64,000 nucleotides of DNA from positions 620,001 through 684,000 of the forward strand of contig CAVTXA010000008.1 of the NCBI GenBank assembly GCA_963738545.1, in the 5' to 3' direction. Every line of letters starts with the position of its first letter. Positions within the stretch are counted from its first letter, which is position 1. The stretch comes from Bog-756 sp963738545 (GTDB lineage: Bacteria > Actinomycetota > Acidimicrobiia > Acidimicrobiales > RAAP-2). A program made the translations under genes and the position numbers. This document shows, piece by piece, positions 8,671 through 16,231 of this stretch. Below the pieces are notes generated by a model. The model searched no databases and was not told the origin of the DNA. It was given only the letters and a program-made list of their open reading frames with translations.

Positions 8671-9102
8671 GTGCGAGTCACCATGATGCTGTGCGACGCA
8701 GCCCAGGTCTCCGACGGCAAGCTCTACGTCCTCGGGGGCGGCTGGAGCATGACCGGTCCCGACCCGGTCCCGTCGGCCATCGCGCTCAAGATCGACGTGG
8801 GATGGCACGAGGCGGAGTCGGCCCATCACTGGGAGCTCTTCTTGGAGGACGCCGACGGGCGACCGGTGCTCGTCGAGACCCCAGAGGGGGAACACCCAGT
8901 CGAGGTGCGGGGTGAGTTCACCGTGGGCCGGCCGCCGGGAATCCCCGAGGGCTCACCCATCGACGTGGCCCTCGCCGTCAACCTGGGCCCACTGCCCCTG
9001 ACCCCCGGCACGCGCTACACCTGGCGGATGGCCATCGACGGCGAGTCCCAGACCGACTGGGTCCTCGGCTTCACCACCCGGCCCACCCTCGTCAGGGACT
9101 GA
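8671..9102 (+). CDS. Conserved hypothetical protein, DUF6941-like
   Basis: The product (143 residues) begins RVTMMLCDAAQVSDGKLYV followed by LGGGWSMTGPDP, a pattern I associate with DUF6941, a beta-rich actinobacterial family of unknown function. There is no signal peptide or membrane segment. The GTG start follows a -10 box by 8 bases. The MaoC gene begins 5 bases after its stop, so the two are an operon. No function is assigned. Confidence 0.75.
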   Translation: MRVTMMLCDAAQVSDGKLYVLGGGWSMTGPDPVPSAIALKIDVGWHEAESAHHWELFLEDADGRPVLVETPEGEHPVEVRGEFTVGRPPGIPEGSPIDVALAVNLGPLPLTPGTRYTWRMAIDGESQTDWVLGFTTRPTLVRD

Positions 9103-9107
9103 CCCCC

Positions 9108-9620
9108 GTGACCACCTTCGACCGCCCCTTCGGACGCGACTTCGAGGACTTCGAGCCAGGTGACGTCTACCGACACTGGCCGGGGAAGACCATCACCGAG
9201 GCCGACGACCACCTGTTCTGCATGATCACCATGAATCACCACCCGTTGCACACCAACGCCTGGTTCGCCGAGCACGAGTCGGTGCAGGGCAAGAACGTGG
9301 TGGTGGGGAACCTGGTCTACTCCCTGGTCCTCGGGATGAGCGTGCCCGACGTCAGCGGGGCGGCCATCGCCAACCTCGAGGTCGAGTCCCTCCTCCACCG
9401 TGCCCCGACCTTCCACGGCGACACCATCTACGCCGAGACCAAGGTCATCGGCAAGGTCGAGTCCAAGTCGAGGGACGACCGGGGTGTGGTCACCGTCGAG
9501 ACCAAGGGCTTCAACCAGCGCGGGGAAGAGGTCTGCTTCTTCCGGCGCAAGGTCATGGTCTGGAAGCGGGCCTCGGCGCCGTCCCGTCGACGACCCTACG
9601 GGGACGACGTCTGGGACTGA
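9108..9620 (+). CDS. MaoC-family (R)-hydratase, possible mesaconyl-CoA hydratase
   Basis: The product (170 residues) is a single hot-dog-fold MaoC domain. The usual hydratase-2 active-site motif Asp-x-Asn-Pro-x-His appears as MNHHPLH: the Asp position is Asn, while the His is kept. As I recall, this Asn is also seen in a subgroup of actinobacterial MaoC proteins encoded with ethylmalonyl-CoA pathway genes, including mesaconyl-CoA hydratases. With the lyase and methylsuccinyl-CoA dehydrogenase 3-6 kb away, mesaconyl-CoA hydratase is a reasonable inference; a generic enoyl-CoA hydratase is the alternative. The start is GTG 9108, 5 bases after the previous stop. Confidence 0.8.
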   Translation: MTTFDRPFGRDFEDFEPGDVYRHWPGKTITEADDHLFCMITMNHHPLHTNAWFAEHESVQGKNVVVGNLVYSLVLGMSVPDVSGAAIANLEVESLLHRAPTFHGDTIYAETKVIGKVESKSRDDRGVVTVETKGFNQRGEEVCFFRRKVMVWKRASAPSRRRPYGDDVWD

Positions 9621-10597
9621 TCGGGTCGGATGACGCGGTCGGGGCCCGGGACCACGGGGCCGGTCCGAAGCCCAAGTCGACGGGCGCGGTCGATCCGATC
9701 AGGCGCCGCCCCCAGGTCGAGGCCATCGGTCGTGCCATCGAGGATTGGGGGACCGCACTCGGCGGTGATTCGAGGCGACCCGAGTTGCCGTGGCGGTCCA
9801 CCCGCGATCCCTGGGCGGTTCTCGTCAGTGAGGTGATGGCCCAGCAGACCCAGCTGTCCCGGGTGGTCCCGGCCTACCTCCAATTCATGGACCGCTTCCC
9901 GACGGTGGCGTCCTGTGCCGCGGCGCCACCGGGCGACGTGCTTCGGGCCTGGCAGGGCTTGGGCTACAACCGGCGGGCCCGGAACCTCCACCGGGCGGCC
10001 CGGGCGGTGGTGGCCGACCACGACGGGCACCTGCCGTCGGACCTGGCCGGCCTGCTCGCCCTCCCCGGCGTGGGGACCTACACGGCGCGGGCCGTACTCG
10101 CCTTCGCCTTCGGCGCCGACGTCGGCGTGGTGGACACCAACGCCGGTCGCGTCCTGTCGCGCGCCGTGGCCGGGCGGCCGGTCCGACCCGGGGAGGCCCA
10201 GCGCCTGGTGGACGCCATGGTGCCACCGGGACGGGGCTGGTGGTTCGGTCAGGCCCTCCTCGACCTCGGGGCGGGAACCTGCCTGCCCAGGACGCCGCGT
10301 TGCCGCGCCTGCCCCATCCGTCGGCGGTGCCGGTGGGCGGCCAGCGGCCATTCCGAGCCGGATCCCGCCATCGGCTCGGCCGGGGTGTCGGTGCCCCAGA
10401 GCCGCTTCGCCGGCTCGGACCGTGAGGGTCGGGGCCGGCTGATCGAGGCGTTGCGCCGGGGTGAGCTCCCGGTGGGAGACCTGGCCTCGGTGGTCGGCTG
10501 GGAGGACCAGCCCGAGCGCCTGGATCGGGTGGTGGCGGGACTGGTGGCCGAGGAGCTGGTGGTCAGGACCGACGTCGGCACCCTCCGCCTCCCGTGA
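9617..10597 (+). CDS. mutY: A/G-specific adenine glycosylase MutY (start uncertain)
   Basis: The product removes adenine mispaired with 8-oxoguanine. Visible are the helix with the catalytic Glu (VSEVMAQQTQ), the helix-hairpin-helix LPGVGTYTARAV, the catalytic Asp in VVDTNAGRVL, and the iron-sulfur ligands C-x6-C-x2-C-x5-C in CLPRTPRCRACPIRRRC. The C-terminus is short and winged-helix-like rather than a full NUDIX-type domain. The frame has no ATG or GTG at the expected place: a TTG at 9785 would drop the first helix, whereas homologous-looking sequence continues upstream to about 9690. A CTG at 9617 overlaps the MaoC stop by 4 bases (CTGA). I give that longer form; the alternative is 9785-10597. 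Confidence 0.8.
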   Translation: MIGSDDAVGARDHGAGPKPKSTGAVDPIRRRPQVEAIGRAIEDWGTALGGDSRRPELPWRSTRDPWAVLVSEVMAQQTQLSRVVPAYLQFMDRFPTVASCAAAPPGDVLRAWQGLGYNRRARNLHRAARAVVADHDGHLPSDLAGLLALPGVGTYTARAVLAFAFGADVGVVDTNAGRVLSRAVAGRPVRPGEAQRLVDAMVPPGRGWWFGQALLDLGAGTCLPRTPRCRACPIRRRCRWAASGHSEPDPAIGSAGVSVPQSRFAGSDREGRGRLIEALRRGELPVGDLASVVGWEDQPERLDRVVAGLVAEELVVRTDVGTLRLP

Positions 10598-10629
10598 GCG
10601 GGTGGCAAACGCCGGTTCTGGCGACTGGC

Positions 10630-10635
10630 TAACTT
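10630..10635 (+). promoter_or_regulatory. -10 box of a probable leaderless promoter (secreted hydrolase)
   Basis: TAACTT, 6 bases before the GTG at 10642. Confidence 0.5.
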
Positions 10636-10641
10636 GGCGGC

Positions 10642-12153
10642 GTGAGTTCGGTCGTCGTGCCGGCCGGGACAGGGGGGTGTGTGGGGCCACGGATGGTTCG
10701 TTCGCTCGGGTGGCTGTCGGTGGTCGTGGCCATCTCGCTCCTGGCCGCCGGCCCGGCCTCGGCGGCCTCGGCGTCGACGACCACCCCGGGTGGTGTGGCT
10801 CTGGGCGCACCCTCGTCGGTACCCGAGTCCGTCTTCACCGTGGCCACGCCCGACGTCGTCGCCACCCCGGCCGTTCCCGACGGGACCGTCTCACCGGCAC
10901 AGTACGACCAGGTGTCGGTGCGTCGCTTCGGTTCGCCCGACGCCGCCCATGTGCTGGTGCTGGTGCCGGGGACCAACGGCGGCGCCGGTGACTTTGACCT
11001 GGTGGCCCCGTATCTGGTCACCCACGTCCCCCATCTCCAGGTCTGGGCCGAGATGCGTCGGGAGGGGGCCCTCCAAGACGACTCCCTCATCCAATCGGTG
11101 CTGGCCGGGAAGGCCACCTACCAGCAGGCCTTCGACTACTACCTCGGGTTTCTGTCCGATCCCTCGATCACCGACCACTACCAGCCCCTACCGGCCTCGC
11201 AGTTCACCTTCGTCCAACAGTGGGGCATGGCGGTGGCCATGAACGACCTCAACGCCGTCATCGTCAAGGCCCGCGACGGTGGGGCCCGGACCGTGACCCT
11301 CGGAGGTCACTCCCTGGGGGGCACCGAGGCCGCCGCCTACGCCGCCTGGGACTTCAACGGTCGGGGCGGCTACCGGAACCTCGACGGCATCATGTGCATC
11401 GACGGATGCGCCGGTGCCCCGTTTGCCGGCGAGCAGCCGGTCACCGTGACCTCGGCCCAGGCGGCTATCGCCACCATGGGCACGAAGGGCCCCTGGCTCG
11501 ATCTGCTGGGGGCGGGACTCCCCTGGGTCACCGGCGTGTTCAGCCAGGTCGGCGCGCTCGCCGCCTTCGAGGCGCCGGACGCCCCCTCCCTGCTCCAGAC
11601 GTTCCCCCTCCTGCCCAGTTCACTCAAGCCGCCGAGGCCCGTCACCAACCAGGCCCAGCTGGGCTACGCCTTCGACGCATCGACCTCGCCGTCGTCACTG
11701 GCCCTGATCCATGTGCACTCGGGACACGTGGCCGCCACCGGCAGCCCGGCCGGCTGGGTCAACACGGGGATCACCCCGGTCCAGAACGTCGCCGATGTCT
11801 TCGCCCAGGCGCCTCTGGCCGCCGCCGACTGGTACTACCCGGAGCGGCTGTCCATCGACGCCGCTGCCGCGGCCACGCTCAGCCAGACCCCGGCGGCCAC
11901 GTATCTCGGTCTGCGTCTGCTCGACACCGGCCAGGTGGACGTGCCGTTGTACGCCTTCCAGACGTCTCTCGGGGGCGAGGACAACGCCGTGGCCGACGGG
12001 GCCCGCTCGTTCCAGAGGCACTCGAGGATCCCGAGCGTCACCGTGGTCAGCCGCACCGTGAGCTACAGCCATCTCGATCCGCTCCTTGCCGAGCCGGCGA
12101 CGAACGCCTTCCTCCGGACGGCGGTCCGGTGGCTGAAGAGGATCGGCGCGTAG
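10642..12153 (+). CDS. Secreted alpha/beta hydrolase (lipase/esterase-like)
   Basis: This 503-residue protein has an N-terminal signal peptide (hydrophobic LGWLSVVVAISLLAAGPASA) and an alpha/beta-hydrolase domain. The nucleophile elbow is GGHSLGG in RTVTLGGHSLGGTEAAAYA. A probable oxyanion strand is HVLVLVPGTNGGAGDFDL. It is likely exported and may act on esters or lipids; the substrate is unknown. GTG 10642 is supported by a -10 box at 6 bases, which gives a 17-residue leader before the Met at 10693; that Met is the alternative start. It converges with the 12187 gene across a 20-base palindrome. Confidence 0.8.
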   Translation: MSSVVVPAGTGGCVGPRMVRSLGWLSVVVAISLLAAGPASAASASTTTPGGVALGAPSSVPESVFTVATPDVVATPAVPDGTVSPAQYDQVSVRRFGSPDAAHVLVLVPGTNGGAGDFDLVAPYLVTHVPHLQVWAEMRREGALQDDSLIQSVLAGKATYQQAFDYYLGFLSDPSITDHYQPLPASQFTFVQQWGMAVAMNDLNAVIVKARDGGARTVTLGGHSLGGTEAAAYAAWDFNGRGGYRNLDGIMCIDGCAGAPFAGEQPVTVTSAQAAIATMGTKGPWLDLLGAGLPWVTGVFSQVGALAAFEAPDAPSLLQTFPLLPSSLKPPRPVTNQAQLGYAFDASTSPSSLALIHVHSGHVAATGSPAGWVNTGITPVQNVADVFAQAPLAAADWYYPERLSIDAAAAATLSQTPAATYLGLRLLDTGQVDVPLYAFQTSLGGEDNAVADGARSFQRHSRIPSVTVVSRTVSYSHLDPLLAEPATNAFLRTAVRWLKRIGA

Positions 12154-12163
12154 GGGCAGCCGG

Positions 12164-12183
12164 CGAGGGCCCCGGGGCCCTCG
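12164..12183. terminator. Bidirectional terminator-like palindrome
   Basis: CGAGGGCCCC (12164-12173) is immediately followed by its exact complement (12174-12183). It fills the 33-base gap between two converging genes. Confidence 0.55.
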
Positions 12184-12186
12184 TGC

Positions 12187-13056
12187 TCACGCCGTCGCGA
12201 AGCCGACGATGCGGTCGTTCACCTCGTCGGGGTGCTCGACGTGCAGGAAGTGGCCGGCACCCTCGACGACCACCACCTCGGAGCCGGGAGCCAGGACGTC
12301 GGTGACCGCTCCGATGGCGTCGATGCCGATGCAGCCGTCGTCGGCCCCGTGGAGATAGAGGGTGGGCTGTGGGGCGATGGTCCCGCCGGCGGCCTGGGCG
12401 GCAGCGGCGTCGGGATCGTCGGGCGGCCCGGCGAAGGTGGCGCGGTAGTAGCCGAGCGCCGCGCCCAGACACCCGGGTGGAGCCAGCGACTCCTTCACCC
12501 GGGCCACGTCCCAGGCTCCGTCGAAGCCCGGTGACCAGTCCGCCCAGAGGCGGTCGATGAAGGCGTAGTCGTCGAGGGACACCGCGTACTCGGCCAGGGG
12601 CGACTGGAAGAAGAAGATGTACCAACTGCGACGGAGTTGGTCGTAGGCGAAGAACCCTTCGGCCATGGCCGTCTGCGGCGGCAGTGAGGCGGCCACCACC
12701 CGTCGCCACCGTTCGGGTTGAAACGCCGCGGCCCCGTAGGTGGCGAAGGCTCCCCAGTCATGGCCGATGATCACGGCGTCGTCCCTGCCATCCAACGCCT
12801 CGTGCAGCGCGCAGGCGTCGAGCGCCAGGGTCCCCGTGTCGTAGTGCCCGTCCTGAGGGACAGCGGACGGGGCGTAGCCGCGGAGGAACGGTGCCACGGC
12901 GTGGAACCCGGCGTCAGCCAGGCGGGGGAGGAGATGGCGCCAGGTGTGGGCGGTGTCAGGAAAGCCGTGCAGGCAGAGAGCCAACGGGCCGTTGTCCGGG
13001 CCGGCCTCGAGATACGCGAACTCGGTGCCGTTGGCCGTGACGGTGCGGTGGCCCAT
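12187..13056 (-). CDS. Alpha/beta hydrolase, epoxide hydrolase / haloalkane dehalogenase type
   Basis: The product (289 residues) has HGFPDTAHTWRHLL (the HG-x-P oxyanion motif), RGYAPS, and a nucleophile elbow GHDWGA in which the nucleophile is Asp, not Ser. Asp is the signature of epoxide hydrolases and dehalogenases. The C-terminal catalytic His is in GAGHFLHVEHP. The start at ATG 13056 follows TACCCT by 7 bases on the minus strand. It is divergent from the 13186 gene. Epoxide hydrolase is more likely than dehalogenase from RGYAPS, but I cannot tell the substrate. Confidence 0.85.
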   Translation of the reverse strand: MGHRTVTANGTEFAYLEAGPDNGPLALCLHGFPDTAHTWRHLLPRLADAGFHAVAPFLRGYAPSAVPQDGHYDTGTLALDACALHEALDGRDDAVIIGHDWGAFATYGAAAFQPERWRRVVAASLPPQTAMAEGFFAYDQLRRSWYIFFFQSPLAEYAVSLDDYAFIDRLWADWSPGFDGAWDVARVKESLAPPGCLGAALGYYRATFAGPPDDPDAAAAQAAGGTIAPQPTLYLHGADDGCIGIDAIGAVTDVLAPGSEVVVVEGAGHFLHVEHPDEVNDRIVGFATA

Positions 13057-13063
13057 GGCGGCG

Positions 13064-13069
13064 AGGGTA
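13064..13069 (-). promoter_or_regulatory. -10 box of a probable leaderless promoter (12187 gene)
   Basis: TACCCT on the minus strand, 7 bases before ATG 13056. Confidence 0.5.
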
Positions 13070-13170
13070 GTCGACGGCACGCTGGCCGGCGGACGACCGC
13101 TCGGCCCCTGACGACACCGCCGGAGGGCCGGTCCCTCCAGGTGGGCCGGGGGGCACGTCACACATCCGGC

Positions 13171-13176
13171 TAGCCT
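13171..13176 (+). promoter_or_regulatory. -10 box of a probable leaderless promoter (13186 operon)
   Basis: TAGCCT, 9 bases before GTG 13186. Confidence 0.45.
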
Positions 13177-13185
13177 CGTCCTTCG

Positions 13186-14040
13186 GTGAGAATCACCTAC
13201 TTCGGTGTCCGGGGCTCCTGCCCGTGCTCGTCGGACCTCTATCGCCGCTACGGGGGGAACACCTCGTGCGTGCTGGTGGAGATGGACGGCGAGCCACCCC
13301 TGATCATTGATCTGGGGACGGGCCTTCGCGCCCTCGGCCAGTTGCTGGACGCGTCCCTGACCGCGACCGGAGCCCCGCTCCGGGCCAACGCCCTCCTGTC
13401 CCATCTGCACTACGACCACGTGCTCGGGATCCCGTTCTTCGCTCCCATGCGCCACGCCGACGCCGTGGTGGACGTCTACGGACCGGCCCAGGACACGGAG
13501 CAGTTGGGGGAGGCCCTGGCCTCCATGGTGCGCCCCCCGTTCTTCCCCATCCATATGGCCCAGTTCGAAGGGTCGTTCCGGTTCCACGATCTGGCTGGGA
13601 CCGACGAGTTCGCCATCGGTGCGGCCAAGGTGAAAGTCCGTCCGGTGGTCCACATCGGGAACACCCTCGGCTTCCGGATCGAGGCCGACGGCCACGTCCT
13701 GGTCTACCTGTCGGACCACCAGGCTCCCCCCGACCTCTGTTCCGTGGAGCCCGAGGTGCTCGAGCTGTGCGACGGCGCCGACCTGCTGCTGCACGACGCC
13801 CAGTACACCGAGGGCGAGTTCGCCCAGGTTCCCCACTGGGGGCACTCCACGGCGAACTACGCCGTCCACGTGGCCCGGGAGTCGGGGGCGAAGCGCCTGG
13901 CGCTGTTCCACCACGATCCGTCCCACACCGACGAGCAGATCGACCGGATGCTGGACGAGGCCCGGCACCAGGCGTCGTCGTCCCCGGCCCTCGAGGTCGA
14001 CGCCGCCCGCGAGGGCACCACCGTGGTCCTGGGTCGCTGA
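13186..14040 (+). CDS. Metallo-beta-lactamase-fold hydrolase (RNase Z / cyclic phosphodiesterase-like)
   Basis: This 284-residue protein starts MRITYFGVRGSCP, then YGGNTSCVLVEM, typical of the branch that includes PhnP and cyclic-nucleotide phosphodiesterases. The zinc-binding HxHxDH motif is HLHYDH at about residues 71-76, with further ligands in VYLSDH and HWGHST. It probably hydrolyses a phosphodiester; the substrate is unknown. It is the first gene of a tight run with flavin reductase (2-base gap) and the RmlC-like cupin (3-base gap). Confidence 0.85.
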   Translation: MRITYFGVRGSCPCSSDLYRRYGGNTSCVLVEMDGEPPLIIDLGTGLRALGQLLDASLTATGAPLRANALLSHLHYDHVLGIPFFAPMRHADAVVDVYGPAQDTEQLGEALASMVRPPFFPIHMAQFEGSFRFHDLAGTDEFAIGAAKVKVRPVVHIGNTLGFRIEADGHVLVYLSDHQAPPDLCSVEPEVLELCDGADLLLHDAQYTEGEFAQVPHWGHSTANYAVHVARESGAKRLALFHHDPSHTDEQIDRMLDEARHQASSSPALEVDAAREGTTVVLGR

Positions 14041-14042
14041 GG

Positions 14043-14561
14043 ATGGCCTTCGACGACAGCGCCTTCAAAGACGCCATGAGCCGGTTCACCAGTGGCGTCA
14101 CCATCGTGGCGGGCATGGAGGACGGCAAGCCAGTGGGGTTCACCTGCCAGAGCTTCGTCTCCCTCTCGATCGACCCCCCCTTCGTGGCCGTGGCCCCGGC
14201 CCGGACCTCCACGAGCTGGCCCCGTATCGCCCGGGCCGGCACGTTCTGCGTCAACGTGCTCGGGGACCATCAAGAGGACCTGTGCCGGAGCTTCGCCCAG
14301 TCGGGTGGGGACAAGTTCGTCGGCGTGGACTGGCATCCCGCCCCGGCGACCGGGGCCCCGGTCATCGACGGCAGCCTGGCCTGGGTCGACTGCCACGTGG
14401 AGCTGGTGCATGACGCCGGGGACCATGAGCTGATCATCGGCAAGGTCCTCGATCTCGGGACCAACGACGGGCTCCCCCTGCTGTTCTTCCGGAGCAGGTT
14501 CGCTACGCTTGCCCGGCACGCCGGAGACGGGGAGCACTCACACCGAGCGGATGGGACGTAG
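14043..14561 (+). CDS. Flavin reductase family protein (FMN-binding)
   Basis: The product (172 residues) has the flavin-reductase-like split-barrel pattern: FTSGVTIVAG near the N-terminus, GFTCQSFVSLSIDPPFVAVAP for flavin contact, and FCVNVLGDHQEDLC. Such proteins supply reduced FMN/FAD to monooxygenases. No monooxygenase partner is adjacent. ATG 14043 follows the previous stop by 2 bases. Confidence 0.9.
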   Translation: MAFDDSAFKDAMSRFTSGVTIVAGMEDGKPVGFTCQSFVSLSIDPPFVAVAPARTSTSWPRIARAGTFCVNVLGDHQEDLCRSFAQSGGDKFVGVDWHPAPATGAPVIDGSLAWVDCHVELVHDAGDHELIIGKVLDLGTNDGLPLLFFRSRFATLARHAGDGEHSHRADGT

Positions 14562-14564
14562 CAC

Positions 14565-15116
14565 GTGCCTGACATCAAGGAGTCCGAGGTCATCGCCGAC
14601 GTCATCGTCGTGGAGCCCGATGCCCACGGGGACGAGCGGGGGCGGTTCGTGGAGACCTACCGTCGCAGCTGGTTTCCACTCGGCCGGGAGATGACCCAGG
14701 CCAATCGGTCGGTGAAACAGGCCGGTGCCATCGTGGGGCTCCACTACCACCTCCATCAGGCGGACTACTGGTACGTGCTGGCCGGCACGGCCCGTGTCGT
14801 GCTCCATGACCTGCGGCAGGGTTCGCCGACCGACGGCGCCACCCTCACGCTCGATCTCGACGGCGACCACGACCGGGGACTGTTCATCCCCCCCGGGGTG
14901 GCCCATGGGTTCGCGTCCCTCACCGATCTGACGCTGTGGTACCTGGTGGACGGCTACTACAACCCCCAGGACGAGCTCGGCGTGGCCTGGGACGATCCGG
15001 CCATCGGGGCCGACTGGGGCCTCACCGACCCCGTCCTGTCGGCCCGGGACCTGGCCAACCCGCTGCGGTCGGAGATCCACCCGGGGGTGCAGCCGAGGGC
15101 CGGCCTCCGGACCTGA
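14565..15116 (+). CDS. RmlC-like cupin (dTDP-4-dehydrorhamnose 3,5-epimerase family)
   Basis: The product (183 residues, GTG start 3 bases after the previous stop) is a cupin of the RmlC family: DERGRFVETYRR, then VGLHYHLHQADYW with the active-site His, and FIPPGVAHGFASL. In classical RmlC the His is preceded by Arg-Gly-Leu; here the Arg is Val, and no rhamnose genes are nearby. It may therefore act on another nucleotide sugar or be a non-catalytic relative. Confidence 0.8.
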   Translation: MPDIKESEVIADVIVVEPDAHGDERGRFVETYRRSWFPLGREMTQANRSVKQAGAIVGLHYHLHQADYWYVLAGTARVVLHDLRQGSPTDGATLTLDLDGDHDRGLFIPPGVAHGFASLTDLTLWYLVDGYYNPQDELGVAWDDPAIGADWGLTDPVLSARDLANPLRSEIHPGVQPRAGLRT

Positions 15117-15160
15117 GCGGCGCCTCGATCCTGTCGCCACCGCGAGTCGACCGGTTCTGG

Positions 15161-15166
15161 CAGACT
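15161..15166 (+). promoter_or_regulatory. Weak -10 box (SDR at 15173)
   Basis: CAGACT, 6 bases before GTG 15173. C replaces the usual first T. Confidence 0.3.
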
Positions 15167-15172
15167 GCGCCC

Positions 15173-16093
15173 GTGGAATCCGGACCCGTCCGACCTGCGG
15201 CCAGCGAGGCACCGGTGAGGCGGTCCGAGGGCACCGCGCTCGGGCCCCCCACCCCCGCGGTCACCGCCGCCAAGGGACACGGGACGGCCTCGGTCGAGCT
15301 ACCGGTGCCGACCCCCACCGACGAGAGACTGGGATCGCCCCGGACGGGCGTCCTCGTCACCGGAGGAGGTTCGGGCATCGGCAGGGAGACCGCCCTGGCG
15401 GTGGCTGCGGTGGGTCGACCGGTGTCGGTGTGGGACATCGACGCCGCCGGGGCCGAGGAGACCGCCACCCTGTGCCGAGAGCGCCACGGCGTGACCGCCC
15501 ACTGGGCGGTGGTCGACGTCGCCGATACCTCGGCCATCATCGAGGCAGTCCCTGACGTGGAGGCGTCCCTCGGGACCCTCGGCGGCTTCGTCCACGCGGC
15601 CGGCGTGTCCGGGGCCATGCCCATCGACCTCCTCGAGGACGAGCTCTGGGACACCACGCTCGACATCAACCTCCGGGCGGGTGTGATGATCTGCCGTCGG
15701 CTCATCGAGCCGTTCCGCCGGGCCGGTCCCGGATCGGCCGTGGTGTTCATCTCGTCGATCGAGGGGCTCTTCGGCAGCTTGTTCATCCCTGCGTACTGCG
15801 CCTCCAAGGGCGGGGTCCTCGGGGTCATGCGCTCCATCGCCCAGCGTTTCGCCTCGGAGGGCTTCCGGGTCAACGCGGTCTGCCCGGGGGCGGTGGACAC
15901 CCCCATGCTGGCACCGGCCTTCGCGCTCCCGGGGTTCCGGGAGCAGCTGGAGGGGCGGACCCCGCTCCAGCGGGTGTCGACACCCGACGAGATCGCCAGG
16001 CCGATCCGGTTCCTGCTGTCCGACGAGGCCTCGTTCATCACCGGGACCCACCTCACCGTCGACGGGGGACTGACCGCCATCACCGCCGTCTGA
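15173..16093 (+). CDS. SDR family oxidoreductase
   Basis: The product (306 residues) is a classical short-chain dehydrogenase: cofactor loop TGGGSGIGRE, NAG-equivalent HAAGVSGA, catalytic Ser in FISSIEG, and YCASK (Tyr-x3-Lys). The first 50 or so residues are Pro/Thr rich and precede the Rossmann fold, so the true start may be later. GTG 15173 is chosen because it follows CAGACT by 6 bases. The substrate is unknown. Confidence 0.85.
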   Translation: MESGPVRPAASEAPVRRSEGTALGPPTPAVTAAKGHGTASVELPVPTPTDERLGSPRTGVLVTGGGSGIGRETALAVAAVGRPVSVWDIDAAGAEETATLCRERHGVTAHWAVVDVADTSAIIEAVPDVEASLGTLGGFVHAAGVSGAMPIDLLEDELWDTTLDINLRAGVMICRRLIEPFRRAGPGSAVVFISSIEGLFGSLFIPAYCASKGGVLGVMRSIAQRFASEGFRVNAVCPGAVDTPMLAPAFALPGFREQLEGRTPLQRVSTPDEIARPIRFLLSDEASFITGTHLTVDGGLTAITAV

Positions 16094-16102
16094 CCTGGGA
16101 AC

Positions 16103-16117
16103 ATCGCTTCAAGCGAT
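16103..16117. promoter_or_regulatory. 15-base odd-centred palindrome
   Basis: ATCGCTT-C-AAGCGAT is a perfect 7-1-7 inverted repeat, overlapping a second one (AGCGA-T-TCGCT). It lies 10 bases after the SDR stop and 114 bases before the next gene. It could be an operator or a short terminator. Confidence 0.3.
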
Positions 16118-16231
16118 TCGCTGATCTGCCAAAGAGCTGGCCGCGTGGCCACGGGGCCGACCCGGCCACCACCACCGGCCGCTGGGGGCCTCGCCTCCCG
16201 CTGCCGACCCGCTTCGGGTTGAATAGTCGGG

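Noticed and set aside
12164..12183. Perfect 20-base palindrome as an operator
   Set aside because: It lies in a 33-base gap between two converging genes and has strong GC stems, so a shared terminator is the better reading.
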